Positions 1 to 8,121 of a stretch of 64,000 nucleotides of DNA are shown here, piece by piece. A program made the position numbers and the translations under genes. How positions within the stretch are numbered: position 1 is the stretch's first letter; the number at the start of each line of letters is the position of its first letter. The stretch is taken from the NCBI RefSeq assembly GCF_030063355.1, contig NZ_JASISZ010000008.1, positions 91,826 through 155,825 on the forward strand. The letters are read 5' to 3'. Origin of the DNA: Streptomyces sp. PH10-H1. GTDB lineage: Bacteria > Actinomycetota > Actinomycetes > Streptomycetales > Streptomycetaceae. The notes under the pieces are model-generated. The model made no database searches. It was not told the DNA's origin and was given only the letters and a program-made list of their open reading frames with translations.

Positions 1-12
1 CCGTCCGATCTG

Positions 13-474
13 ATGAACACCCCGACCACCCTGCTGGAACACCGCTGGGCCCGCGGTATCGCGCCCTCGGACCTGGCGCGGGCCATCGGCATGCCGGTCT
101 CCGACTACGAGCGCATGGAGCGCCAGGACAAGTGGACCGGCAGCGACCGGCAGACCGCGGCCCTGGCCGTGGCCCTCGGCCTGTCGCTGCCCGAACTCCT
201 GACCGTCACCGGCGGCGACCGGAAGCTCGACGCGCTGCTGCGCGAGGCCGTGGCGACCCGCTGGCAGGCGTACCTCCGCCCTGTCACGGCCCTGGTGCCG
301 CTGCCCCGGCACCGGATCGAGCCTGTGCTGCGCACCCTGCACTCGGAATACCAGTCCACGATGGTGACCACCCTCAACTGGGGAAACGACGTGCCCGCTT
401 CGGGCGGCGAGGGCGGCCGGGCCTTCCTCGACACCGTCACCGAGCGCTTCTGGGCCGGCCTGCAGGGCGACTAG
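13..474 (+). CDS. XRE-type helix-turn-helix protein
   Basis: A 153-residue protein. Residues about 18-66 look like a Cro/C1-type HTH: the DLARAIGMPVSDYERME helix-turn pattern is followed by a second helical stretch ending in LGLSLPELL. The C-terminal half is not recognised and contains no membrane segment. Its role is probably DNA-binding transcriptional control; no target can be inferred. The gene begins only 12 bases into the window, so its upstream region and ribosome site cannot be judged. It converges on the dicarboxylate symporter gene, with 13 bases between the stops and a palindrome carrying both stop codons. Confidence 0.7.
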   Translation: MNTPTTLLEHRWARGIAPSDLARAIGMPVSDYERMERQDKWTGSDRQTAALAVALGLSLPELLTVTGGDRKLDALLREAVATRWQAYLRPVTALVPLPRHRIEPVLRTLHSEYQSTMVTTLNWGNDVPASGGEGGRAFLDTVTERFWAGLQGD

Positions 475-491
475 GGCCGGGCAGGCCCTAG
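471..491. terminator. Bidirectional hairpin containing both convergent stop codons
   Basis: CTAGGGCC at 471-478 pairs perfectly with GGCCCTAG at 484-491 across a 5-base loop. The TAG stop of the upstream + strand gene (472-474) and the TAG stop of the − strand symporter (488-490) both lie in the stem. There is no T-tract, as is usual for high-GC actinomycete terminators. Confidence 0.5.
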
Positions 492-1966
492 ACCGGCTTG
501 CCGGCGGTGGCCGTCTCGGCTTCCACCCGTGCGGCGGGCAGTGCGGCATCGTCACTACCTCGCACCGCGTCGCCCGGCTTGTCCAGGCTCGGCTTGTCCA
601 GGCTCGGCTTGTCCAGGCTCGGCTTGTCCAGGCTCGGCTTGTCGGCGCCCGGCCCGTCGTCAACCGGCCCGGCGGCATGGTCGTCCACCAGCGTGGCCTC
701 GTCGAAGGGCAGCTCTCCGGCGAAGACCCGCTCCGCGCGCTCCTTGTCGAACTCCCTGGTCCAGGTGCCGACCAGTACGGTCGCGACCGCGTTCCCGGCG
801 AAGTTGGTGAGGGCGCGGGCCTCGCTCATGAAGCGGTCGATGCCGATGATGAGGCCGACACCGTCGACCAGGGCGGGCTGGTGCGACTGCAGGCCGCCCG
901 CCAGGGTGGCGATGCCCGCGCCGGTGACGCCGGCCGCGCCCTTGGACGCGATGATCATGAAGAGCAGCAAGGAGATCTGCTCGCTGACCGACATCGGCTT
1001 GCCCAGCGCCTCGGCGATGAACAGCGAGGACATCGTCAGATAGATCGCGGTGCCGTCGAGGTTGAAGGAGTAGCCGGTCGGCACCGTGATGCCGACCACC
1101 GGGCGGCTGACGCCCAGGTGCTCCATCTTCGCGATCAGCCGCGGCAGGGCCGACTCCGACGACGAGGTCGACAGGATCAGCAGGAACTCGCGGCCGAGGT
1201 ACTTCAGCAGAGCGAAGAGGTTCACACCCGCGACCAGCCGCAGCAGCGTGCCGAGCACCACGACCACGAACAGCGCGCAGGTGAGATAGAAGCCGATCAT
1301 GATGACCGCCAGCGACTTCAGCGCATCGATGCCGGTCTCGCCGACCACCGCCGCCATCGCCCCGAACGCGCCGACCGGCGCCGCCCACATGATCATCGAC
1401 AGCACTCGGAAGACCAGCCGCTGGATGTGCCCGACGCCCCGCAGTACCGGCTCGCCCGACTTCCCCAGCGCCTGCACGGCGAAGCCCACCAGCAGCGCGA
1501 TCAGCAGCGTCTGCAGGACCTGGCCCTCGGTGAAGGACGACACCATCGTCTTGGGGATCAAGCCGAGCAGGAAGTCGACGGTCCCCTCGCTGCCGCCCGC
1601 CTGTTTGTGTCCGGCCGCCTTCGCCGCCGACGTCAGGTGGAGGCTGCTGCCGGGGTGCAGCACATTGCCGACCACCAGGCCGATCGAGAGCGCGACCGTC
1701 GACATCACCATGAAGTAGCCGAGCGCGAGCCCGCCCACCGCGCCGACCTTGGCGGCCTTCCGTACCGATCCGATGCCGAGCACGATCGTGCAGAAGATGA
1801 TCGGCGAGATCATCATCTTGATGAGGTTCACAAAGCCGGTGCCCAGCGGCTTGAATTCCTTGGCCACACCGGGCGCGGCCAGCCCCAGCACGGCACCGGC
1901 GACGACCGCCGCGATCACTGCCAGATACAGATAATGCGTACGGTCCGTGCGGCTCTGCGCGGTCAC
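488..1966 (-). CDS. dctA: C4-dicarboxylate:cation symporter, DctA type
   Basis: An integral membrane importer of succinate/malate/fumarate-type acids (DAACS family), 492 residues. Family signatures are visible: the serine-rich hairpin STSSSESALP (266-275), TGYSFNLDGTAIY (297-309) and the DctA-typical DRFMSEARALTN (377-388). There are about eight hydrophobic segments between residues 12 and 400. The start is taken as GTG at 1966, preceded by GGGAGG; an in-frame upstream extension would be unlike the family. Unusual feature: the C-terminus extends about 60 residues past the membrane core and carries four DKPSL repeats encoded by 15-bp tandem DNA repeats. The gene is divergent from a CitA/CitB-type sensor-regulator pair, the classical arrangement for dicarboxylate-induced control. 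Confidence 0.93.
   Translation of the reverse strand: MTAQSRTDRTHYLYLAVIAAVVAGAVLGLAAPGVAKEFKPLGTGFVNLIKMMISPIIFCTIVLGIGSVRKAAKVGAVGGLALGYFMVMSTVALSIGLVVGNVLHPGSSLHLTSAAKAAGHKQAGGSEGTVDFLLGLIPKTMVSSFTEGQVLQTLLIALLVGFAVQALGKSGEPVLRGVGHIQRLVFRVLSMIMWAAPVGAFGAMAAVVGETGIDALKSLAVIMIGFYLTCALFVVVVLGTLLRLVAGVNLFALLKYLGREFLLILSTSSSESALPRLIAKMEHLGVSRPVVGITVPTGYSFNLDGTAIYLTMSSLFIAEALGKPMSVSEQISLLLFMIIASKGAAGVTGAGIATLAGGLQSHQPALVDGVGLIIGIDRFMSEARALTNFAGNAVATVLVGTWTREFDKERAERVFAGELPFDEATLVDDHAAGPVDDGPGADKPSLDKPSLDKPSLDKPSLDKPGDAVRGSDDAALPAARVEAETATAGKPV
576..643. repeat. 15-bp tandem repeat, four copies plus a partial
   Basis: Four exact copies of GGCTTGTCCAGGCTC (576-635) followed by 8 bases of a fifth. 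On the − strand they encode DKPSL x4 in the symporter's C-terminal tail. The unit is a multiple of three, so copy-number slippage would keep the frame. Confidence 0.95.
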
Positions 1967-2072
1967 GTCTGCCTCCCGAGGTTTCTCGTAACTTCGGTGA
2001 CTATGCGCGGGCGGGTGACCCACGTCACGTTTGCGTTCATTGAGTTCGCGCCACGGCGTGCACACTGTGGGC

Positions 2073-3695
2073 ATGCCGATAGTCCGGCGCGCACCGGCGC
2101 GCCCCCGCAGCCTCGCCGGCCAGCTGTTCGCCATGCAGGTGGTGATCGTCGCTGTCGTCGTCGCGGGGTGCGCGGTGCTGGCCTACGTACAGGCGCACAG
2201 CCGCGCCGAGGACGCGGCGGACGGCCGGGTCAGGGCGGCGGCCGTGTCGATCGCCGACTCCCCCGCCGTGCGGCAGGCCGCCCTCGCGGCGCCCGCGACC
2301 GACCCGAGCCTGGTGCTCCAGCCGTACGCGGTGCGGGTGGTCGCCGACACCGGGGTGGACTTCGTCACGATCATGGCGCCGGACGGCATCCGCTGGACCC
2401 ACCCCGACCCGCGCCGGATCGGCGAGCCCTACCTCGGCCACACCGCGCCCGCCCTGCGGGGCGAGACCTTCACCGAGACGTACACCGGCACGCTCGGCCC
2501 GTCGGTGCGTGCCGTCGCCCCGGTGCGCGACGGCGTCGGCGGCCGGGTCATCGCGCTGGTCAGCGTCGGCATCACGGTGGAGGCGATCAGCCATGAGGTG
2601 AGCGGGCAGCTGACCGCGCTGATCGGCGTCGCTGCCGCCGCGCTCGCGATCGGCGGCCTCGGCACGTACCTCGCCAACGCGCGGCTGCGCCGCCACACCC
2701 ACGGCATGGCCGCCACCGAGCTGAGCCGGATGTACGACTATCACCAGGCGACCCTGCACGCGGTGCGCGAGGGGCTGATCCTGCTCGACGCCGACCGCCG
2801 GGTGGCGCTCTGCAACGACGCGGCCCGCGAGCTGCTCGGCCTCAACGGCGAGGTCGTCGGCGGCTATGTGGACGGCCTCGGGCTGCCGGTGTCCCTCACC
2901 GGCGCACTGCTCGCCACCGAGCCCCGCGTCGACGAGGTGCATCTCACCGCCGAGCGGGTCGTGGTCGTCAACACCTCGCCGGTACGCGGCGGAGAGCGGC
3001 GCGGCACCGTCGTCACGCTGCGCGACCGCACCGATCTGCAGGCGCTGACCGGCGAGCTGGACTCGGTGCGGGGCTTCGCGGAGGCGCTGCGCTCCCAGGC
3101 CCACGAGGCCTCCAACCGGCTGCACACCGTGGTCTCGCTCATCGAGCTGGGGCGCGCGGACGAGGCCGCGGATTTCGCGACCGCCGAGCTGGAGCTGGCC
3201 CAGAACCTCACCGACCGGGTCGTCACCGCGGTCGGCGAACCGGTGCTCGCCGCGCTCCTGCTGGGCAAGGCGGCCGAGGCCAATGAGCGCGGTGTCGAGC
3301 TGACCGTCACCGAGGACAGCAGGATCGACGACGGCGTCCTGCCCGACGGGCTCGCGGCCCGCGACCTGGTGACGATCCTGGGGAATCTCGTCGACAACGC
3401 CCTGGACGCGGCCGTCGAGGGCGCCGGCCGCCCGAAGGTCACGGTCACCGCGCGGACCGAGGGGAACGAGCTGCTGCTCAGGGTCCGCGACACCGGCCGG
3501 GGCGTCGAGCCCGAGGCGCTGCGCGAGGTGTTCCGGCGCGGCTGGACGACGAAGAGCGAGGGGCGCGGACTGGGCCTGGCCCTGGTCGAGCAGGCCGCGC
3601 GGCGCGGCGGCGGCGCGGTGGAGCTGGGACAGGACGACCGCGGCGGCGCGGTGTTCACCGTACGCATGCCGCTGGTGCAGGAGGCGCGGACATGA
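2073..3695 (+). CDS. CitA/DcuS-type sensor histidine kinase
   Basis: A membrane sensor kinase of about 540 residues. TM1 is at about 13-38. A periplasmic PAS-like sensor follows (to about 170, with the IMAPDG/RWTHPDP pattern typical of CitA/DcuS citrate or C4-dicarboxylate sensors), then TM2 at about 180-203, a cytoplasmic PAS, and the DHp helix with the phospho-acceptor His344 in SQAHEASNRLH. The HATPase shows NLVDNALDAA (N box), DTGRGVE (G1) and GRGLGLALV (G2). The ATG at 2073 is chosen because upstream in-frame starts only add residues unlike the family. The stop overlaps the regulator start (ATGA). A GTGAC-CCAC-GTCAC inverted repeat (2015-2028) upstream could be a regulator site. It probably senses a dicarboxylate or citrate and controls the divergent dctA. 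Confidence 0.9.
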   Translation: MPIVRRAPARPRSLAGQLFAMQVVIVAVVVAGCAVLAYVQAHSRAEDAADGRVRAAAVSIADSPAVRQAALAAPATDPSLVLQPYAVRVVADTGVDFVTIMAPDGIRWTHPDPRRIGEPYLGHTAPALRGETFTETYTGTLGPSVRAVAPVRDGVGGRVIALVSVGITVEAISHEVSGQLTALIGVAAAALAIGGLGTYLANARLRRHTHGMAATELSRMYDYHQATLHAVREGLILLDADRRVALCNDAARELLGLNGEVVGGYVDGLGLPVSLTGALLATEPRVDEVHLTAERVVVVNTSPVRGGERRGTVVTLRDRTDLQALTGELDSVRGFAEALRSQAHEASNRLHTVVSLIELGRADEAADFATAELELAQNLTDRVVTAVGEPVLAALLLGKAAEANERGVELTVTEDSRIDDGVLPDGLAARDLVTILGNLVDNALDAAVEGAGRPKVTVTARTEGNELLLRVRDTGRGVEPEALREVFRRGWTTKSEGRGLGLALVEQAARRGGGAVELGQDDRGGAVFTVRMPLVQEART

Positions 3696-4489
3696 ACGAC
3701 AGCGCGAACACGGGCATGAGCGGCTGCATGAACACCGGCCCGGACACTGGTCGGGACACCGGTCGGGACGCGGCTCGGGACACCGGCGTCAGCAGGGTGC
3801 TGGTCGTCGAGGACGACCTGATCGCCGCCGCCGCGCACCGCCTGTACGTCGAGCGCGTGCCAGGCTTCACGGTCGTCGGCACCGTGCACTCCGGCGCGGA
3901 GGCGCTCCGCTTCTTCCGGCAGCACCCCGTGGACCTGGTGCTGCTCGACCTCCATCTGCCGGACGGGCACGGTCTGCAGGTCGTCCAGGCGATGCGCGCG
4001 GCCGGCCACACCGCCGATGTGATCGCGGTGACCTCCGCCCGCGACCTGGGGGTGGTCCGGCAGGCGGTCTCCGCCGGTGTCGTGCAGTACCTTCTCAAGC
4101 CGTTCACCTTCCCCGCGCTGCGCGACCGCCTCGACCGGTGGGCGCGGTTCCGCCGTGAGCTGGCCGGGGGCGAGGCCTCGAGCCAGGACGAGGTGGACCG
4201 CGCGCTGGCGTCACTGCGCACCCCGGACTCGCCCGTGCTACCGAAGGGGCTGAGCGCTCCGACGCTGGAGGCCGTCACGACGGTGCTGCGCGAGGCGGAC
4301 GACGGGATCTCGGCGAACGCGGCGGCCTTGGCCGTCGGGGTCTCACGGATCACCGCGCGGCGTTACCTTGAGCATCTGGTCGACACCGGACTCGCGGTGC
4401 GCAGTCCGCAGTACGGGCAGGTGGGCCGGCCGGAGCTCAGCTATCGATGGTCTCCCGGGGCCGGCCGGGACGGCCGGGCCGACGGCTGA
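3692..4489 (+). CDS. CitB/DcuR-type response regulator
   Basis: 265 residues, translationally coupled to the kinase by a 4-base ATGA overlap. The receiver spans about residues 34-150 with acidic pocket VEDD (39-42), phospho-acceptor Asp86 in LLDLHLPDG and conserved Lys in LLKPF. The C-terminal winged HTH (about 205-255, SANAAALAVGVSRITARRYL) is the CitB/DcuR type. Odd feature: a roughly 33-residue Gly/Asp/Thr-rich N-terminal lead (repeated DTGRD) precedes the receiver. Alternative ATGs at 3707 and 3728 would shorten it, but the ATGA coupling favours 3692. The likely target is the dctA-kinase divergent region. Confidence 0.92.
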   Translation: MNDSANTGMSGCMNTGPDTGRDTGRDAARDTGVSRVLVVEDDLIAAAAHRLYVERVPGFTVVGTVHSGAEALRFFRQHPVDLVLLDLHLPDGHGLQVVQAMRAAGHTADVIAVTSARDLGVVRQAVSAGVVQYLLKPFTFPALRDRLDRWARFRRELAGGEASSQDEVDRALASLRTPDSPVLPKGLSAPTLEAVTTVLREADDGISANAAALAVGVSRITARRYLEHLVDTGLAVRSPQYGQVGRPELSYRWSPGAGRDGRADG

Positions 4490-4545
4490 ACGGCCGCTGA
4501 ACGGCCGCCGAAAGGCCGCCGAAAGGCCGACCGGCCGAAAACAAC

Positions 4546-4558
4546 AGGAAACTTTCCT
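4546..4558. promoter_or_regulatory. Palindrome upstream of chitinase
   Basis: AGGAAA-C-TTTCCT is a perfect inverted repeat with a 1-base centre, about 90 bases before the chitinase start. From memory, similar AGGAAA/TTTCCT palindromes precede streptomycete chitosanase and other secreted polysaccharidase genes and serve ROK-type repressors; this assignment is by resemblance only. Confidence 0.5.
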
Positions 4559-4648
4559 AACCAATCTCTTGTCGCAGGCATGCCGGACCACTAGCGTTCA
4601 CGCAGCGTTCCCAGAGCCAACTCCCGTACACGCTAGGAGTTCTCCCGC

Positions 4649-5662
4649 ATGCTCTTCTTCCCCCACAACCGCCGCGGCCGTATCGCGCTGGCCGCGACCG
4701 CGGGGCTCGCCGCCGCTGCCGCACTCGGCTCGACCGCCCAAGCCAACCCCGCCCCCGCGCAGGCCGCCGCCGCTCTCCCCAGCGGCATAGCCGCCCCGTA
4801 CCTCTACCTCGGCTGGGGCACCCCGCCGTCCGCCACGTCGGTCATGTCCGCCACCGGGATCAAGCAGTTCACGATGGCGTTCATGCTCTCCGACGGCGGC
4901 TGCAACCCCAAGTGGGACGGAAGCCGCGGCCTGACCGGTGGCACCGACCAGTCGACGATCAACGCCATCCGCGGCGCGGGCGGCGATGTCACCATCTCCT
5001 TCGGCGGCTGGAGCGGCAACAAGCTGGAAGAGAAGTGCACTTCGGCCTCCGCCCTGGCCGGCGCCTACCAGAAGGTGATCACCGCCTACAAGCTGAAGTC
5101 GATCGACATCGACATCGAGGCCTCGGCGGTCGAGAACGCGACGGTCCGCAAGCGCACCGTCGACGCCCTGAAGATCATCAAGACCAACAACAGCGGCGTG
5201 AAGGTCTACCTCACGTTCGGGACCACCCCCACCGGTCCCGACGCCAACGGCAATGACCTGATCAAGAAGGGCGCCGCCGCCGGCCTCGACGCGGACGGCT
5301 GGGCGGTCATGCCCTTCGACTACGACCAGGGCGCCGTCGACATGGCCGCCACCACCAAGTCCGCGGTCGACGGCCTGAAGAACTCGGTCGCGAGCGCCTA
5401 CGGGCTGTCCTCCGACGCCGCCTACCGCAAGGTCGGCTTCTCCTCGATGAACGGCATCACCGACAGCGCGGGCGAGAAGGTCACCCTCGCCAACTTCAAG
5501 TCGATGGTCTCGTACGCCACCAGCCACCACCTGGCACGCGTCAGCTTCTGGTCCGTCAACCGCGACCGCAAGTGCGGCTCGGGGACCGACCCGGACGCCT
5601 GTAGCGGAATCACCCAGAACAGCTGGGACTTCACGAAGGCGCTCGCCGCCTACACCGGCTGA
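4649..5662 (+). CDS. Secreted GH18 chitinase
   Basis: 337 residues. A Sec-type signal peptide occupies about residues 1-33 (RRGR, then a hydrophobic Ala/Leu run, cleaved near AQA). The rest is a single glycoside hydrolase family 18 TIM barrel with no carbohydrate-binding module. The SxGG strand is SFGGWSG (117-123). The catalytic strand reads SIDIDIEA, giving Asp153, Asp155 and the acid Glu157. The first Asp of the canonical DGxDxDxE is Lys150, as in some compact bacterial GH18 enzymes. It hydrolyses chitin outside the cell, releasing oligomers. It stands alone, with a palindrome upstream and a strong hairpin downstream. The adjacent ABC importer may or may not be functionally linked. Confidence 0.9.
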   Translation: MLFFPHNRRGRIALAATAGLAAAAALGSTAQANPAPAQAAAALPSGIAAPYLYLGWGTPPSATSVMSATGIKQFTMAFMLSDGGCNPKWDGSRGLTGGTDQSTINAIRGAGGDVTISFGGWSGNKLEEKCTSASALAGAYQKVITAYKLKSIDIDIEASAVENATVRKRTVDALKIIKTNNSGVKVYLTFGTTPTGPDANGNDLIKKGAAAGLDADGWAVMPFDYDQGAVDMAATTKSAVDGLKNSVASAYGLSSDAAYRKVGFSSMNGITDSAGEKVTLANFKSMVSYATSHHLARVSFWSVNRDRKCGSGTDPDACSGITQNSWDFTKALAAYTG

Positions 5663-5674
5663 ATGATGAACTCC

Positions 5675-5713
5675 GCGCCCCGGCCGACAGCCCCGAGCTG
5701 TCGCCCGGGGCGC
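5675..5713 (+). terminator. Terminator hairpin after chitinase
   Basis: The outer stem GCGCCCCGG (5675-5683) pairs with CCGGGGCGC (5705-5713). An inner stem CGACAGC (5685-5691) pairs with GCTGTCG (5697-5703) around a 5-base loop. Confidence 0.75.
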
Positions 5714-5814
5714 GGTCACGTTCCACCGAAGACTGCGCGCCCGTGCCCACACCATCAGGAGCACGGCGCGTTTGGACGGCGTCCGCATCTCTGAGCCAGT
5801 GTCATGCACACGTA

Positions 5815-5844
5815 TTGACCTGACATTCTGACGCCACTTACGGT
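5815..5844 (+). promoter_or_regulatory. Candidate promoter of the sugar ABC operon
   Basis: TTGACC (5815-5820) and TACGGT (5839-5844) are separated by 18 bases, close to the housekeeping actinomycete consensus (TTGACN, TANNNT). The predicted start is about 40 bases before the lipoprotein GTG. Confidence 0.45.
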
Positions 5845-5893
5845 CTCCGGGCAGCCTGCAGCACCTCCCTTCTGTGCGAAGGAGGACGCAAAC

Positions 5894-7252
5894 GTGCGCC
5901 CCACCGCCGTATTCGTCATGGTCGCTGCCCTAGCCGTCACCTCACTGACGGCGTGCGGCAGCGACTCGGGTGACAGCAAGGACACCATCAAGGTCGCCTA
6001 TCAGCGGTCGACCGACAACAAGGTCCGGGTCATGGACGACTACCTGGATCTGGTGAAGAAACAGCTCGAGAAGGCGAACCCGAAGAAAACCGTCAAACTG
6101 CTCCCGATCCAGGCCGCCGAGAACGACTACTACACCAAGATCCAGCAGATGATGCGGTCCTCGAAGACCGCCCCCGACCTGGTCTACGAGGACACCTTCC
6201 TCATCAACTCGGACATCAAGGCCGGATATCTGCGGCCGATCGACGACTACCTCAAGGACTGGCCGTCCTGGGCGCAGTTCATCGACACCGCGAAGGCCGC
6301 GGCCAGGGCCCAGGACGGCAGGACGTACGGCGTCCCGGACGGCACCGACACCCGCGGCCTGTGGTTCAACAAGGAGATCTTCGCCAAGGCGGGACTCCCG
6401 GCCGACTGGCAGCCCAGGAGCTGGAACGACATCCTGGCCGCCGCACGGACCGTGAAGCAGAAGGTCCCGGGCGTCATCCCCCTCAACGTCTACACCGGCA
6501 AGGGCCCCGGCGAAGCGGCCGTCATGCAGGGCTTCGAGATGCTGGTCTACGGGACCGGCGCGAATCCGCTCTACGACCCGGCGCGGAAGAAGTGGGTGAC
6601 GGGCGGCAAGGGCTTCAAGGACGCGCTCGGCTTCGTCCGCACCGTCTACGCGGAGAAGCTCGGGCCCGATGTCTCCGACGCCCTCGACCCGAACGTCGGC
6701 ACTCGAGTCGCCAGCGAATGGCTGCCCAAGGGCAAGCTCGCCATCGACCTCGACGGCTCCTGGATGGGCAACAACTGGATCAGCACCGGCGGCACCCCCT
6801 GGCCCGAGTGGGACAAGGTGCTCGGCCAGACCGCGATGCCCACCCAGAACGGCCGGCCGCCGGGGCAGGTCAGCATGTCCGGCGGCTGGACCTGGGCGAT
6901 CCCGTCCAAGTCGCACAATCCCTCGCTGGCCTGGGAGTTCATCAAGGTCCTGCAGACGAAGGACAACGCCGCCCAGTACGACATCCGGGCCGCCAACATC
7001 GCCGTCCGCAAGGACGTGGCCACCGACCCGGCGTATCTGAAGTCGATGCCGGGCATCGACTTCTTCACCGGCCTCGTCCAGCACACCCAGTACCGCCCCG
7101 CGCTCCCCGTCTACCCGCAGGTCTCCACCGCGATCGGCGAGGCGATGGAGGGCGTCACCACCGGGGACTCCTCAGTGGACGATGCCGCCAGCCGCTACGA
7201 CCAGCGGGTGGGCACCATCGCCGCGGGCGCCGTCACCGGGTCCGCCGGATGA
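5894..7252 (+). CDS. Carbohydrate ABC transporter substrate-binding lipoprotein
   Basis: 452 residues. A lipoprotein signal ends in LTAC with lipid-acceptor Cys21, followed by a Gly/Ser/Asp-rich linker and a bacterial extracellular solute-binding family 1 fold: an NDYYTKIQQMM-type N-lobe, TRGLWFNKEIFAKAG in the hinge, and a C-lobe with GGWTWAIPSKS. It captures a sugar outside the membrane and delivers it to the two following permeases. The GTG start is preceded by GAAGGAGG. The stop overlaps the first permease start (ATGA). Substrate specificity cannot be read from the sequence. Confidence 0.9.
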   Translation: MRPTAVFVMVAALAVTSLTACGSDSGDSKDTIKVAYQRSTDNKVRVMDDYLDLVKKQLEKANPKKTVKLLPIQAAENDYYTKIQQMMRSSKTAPDLVYEDTFLINSDIKAGYLRPIDDYLKDWPSWAQFIDTAKAAARAQDGRTYGVPDGTDTRGLWFNKEIFAKAGLPADWQPRSWNDILAAARTVKQKVPGVIPLNVYTGKGPGEAAVMQGFEMLVYGTGANPLYDPARKKWVTGGKGFKDALGFVRTVYAEKLGPDVSDALDPNVGTRVASEWLPKGKLAIDLDGSWMGNNWISTGGTPWPEWDKVLGQTAMPTQNGRPPGQVSMSGGWTWAIPSKSHNPSLAWEFIKVLQTKDNAAQYDIRAANIAVRKDVATDPAYLKSMPGIDFFTGLVQHTQYRPALPVYPQVSTAIGEAMEGVTTGDSSVDDAASRYDQRVGTIAAGAVTGSAG

Positions 7253-8118
7253 GGAAGACCCGGATGAGGAAGGTATGGCGGGGGCTGCCCATGGCCCCCG
7301 CCACGATCCTCCTGCTGCTGTTCCTCGCCGGCCCGATCGCGTACTGCGTGTGGATCTCCTTCACCGACCTCCAGCTGACCGGCCAGTCCGAGTCCCATTT
7401 CGTCGGCCTCGCCAACTTCCGGCACGCCTTCGGCGACGACCGCTTCCGCAACGCCGTCGTGCTCACCCTGGTCTTCACCGTCGTGTCGTCGATCGTCGGC
7501 CAGAACACCCTCGGCCTCGCGCTCGCCGCCCTGATGCAGCGCGCCTCCAAGCCGGTCCGCACCGTGACCGGCTCCATCGTGATCGCCGCCTGGGTGGTGC
7601 CGGAGGTCGTCGCCGGCTTTCTGCTCTACGCGTTCTTCCGCCGCGAGGGCACCTTGAACGTCATCCTGGAACGGCTTCATCTCCCGTCCCAGAACTGGCT
7701 GTTCACCCTGCCCATCCTCGCCGTCTCCTTCGCCAACGTCTGGCGCGGCACCGCCTTCTCGATGCTCGTCTACAGCGCGGCGCTCTCCGAGATCCCGGCC
7801 GAGATCACCGAGGCCGCCGAGGTCGACGGCGCGACCGGCCGGCAGCGCCTGTGGCATGTCACCCTGCCGATGATCCGCCGTTCCATCGGCACCAATCTGA
7901 TGCTCAACACCCTGCAGACGCTCTCCGTCTTCGGACTCATCTGGACCATGACCCGAGGCGGTCCCGGCGACCGGAGCCAGACCCTGCCGGTCTTCATGTA
8001 CGACCAGGCGTTCAAGAACAGCCTCATCGGCTACGGCACCGCCGTGGCACTGCTGTTGCTGCTGGTGGGCGCCCTGTTCTCGCTCCTGTACGTGCGTCTG
8101 CTCCGCACGGAGGTCTGA
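7249..8118 (+). CDS. Sugar ABC transporter permease, MalF-like
   Basis: 289 residues. Six hydrophobic segments start with APATILLLLFLAGPIAYCVW. The EAA loop that docks the ATPase is visible as EAAEVDGATGRQRLWHVTLP (about residues 187-206). The ATG at 7249 overlaps the lipoprotein stop; a second ATG at 7264 is an alternative. It forms the membrane channel with the next gene. No ATPase gene accompanies the operon, which in Streptomyces usually means a shared MsiK-type ATPase encoded elsewhere energises it. Confidence 0.9.
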   Translation: MRKTRMRKVWRGLPMAPATILLLLFLAGPIAYCVWISFTDLQLTGQSESHFVGLANFRHAFGDDRFRNAVVLTLVFTVVSSIVGQNTLGLALAALMQRASKPVRTVTGSIVIAAWVVPEVVAGFLLYAFFRREGTLNVILERLHLPSQNWLFTLPILAVSFANVWRGTAFSMLVYSAALSEIPAEITEAAEVDGATGRQRLWHVTLPMIRRSIGTNLMLNTLQTLSVFGLIWTMTRGGPGDRSQTLPVFMYDQAFKNSLIGYGTAVALLLLLVGALFSLLYVRLLRTEV

Positions 8119-8121
8119 CCC

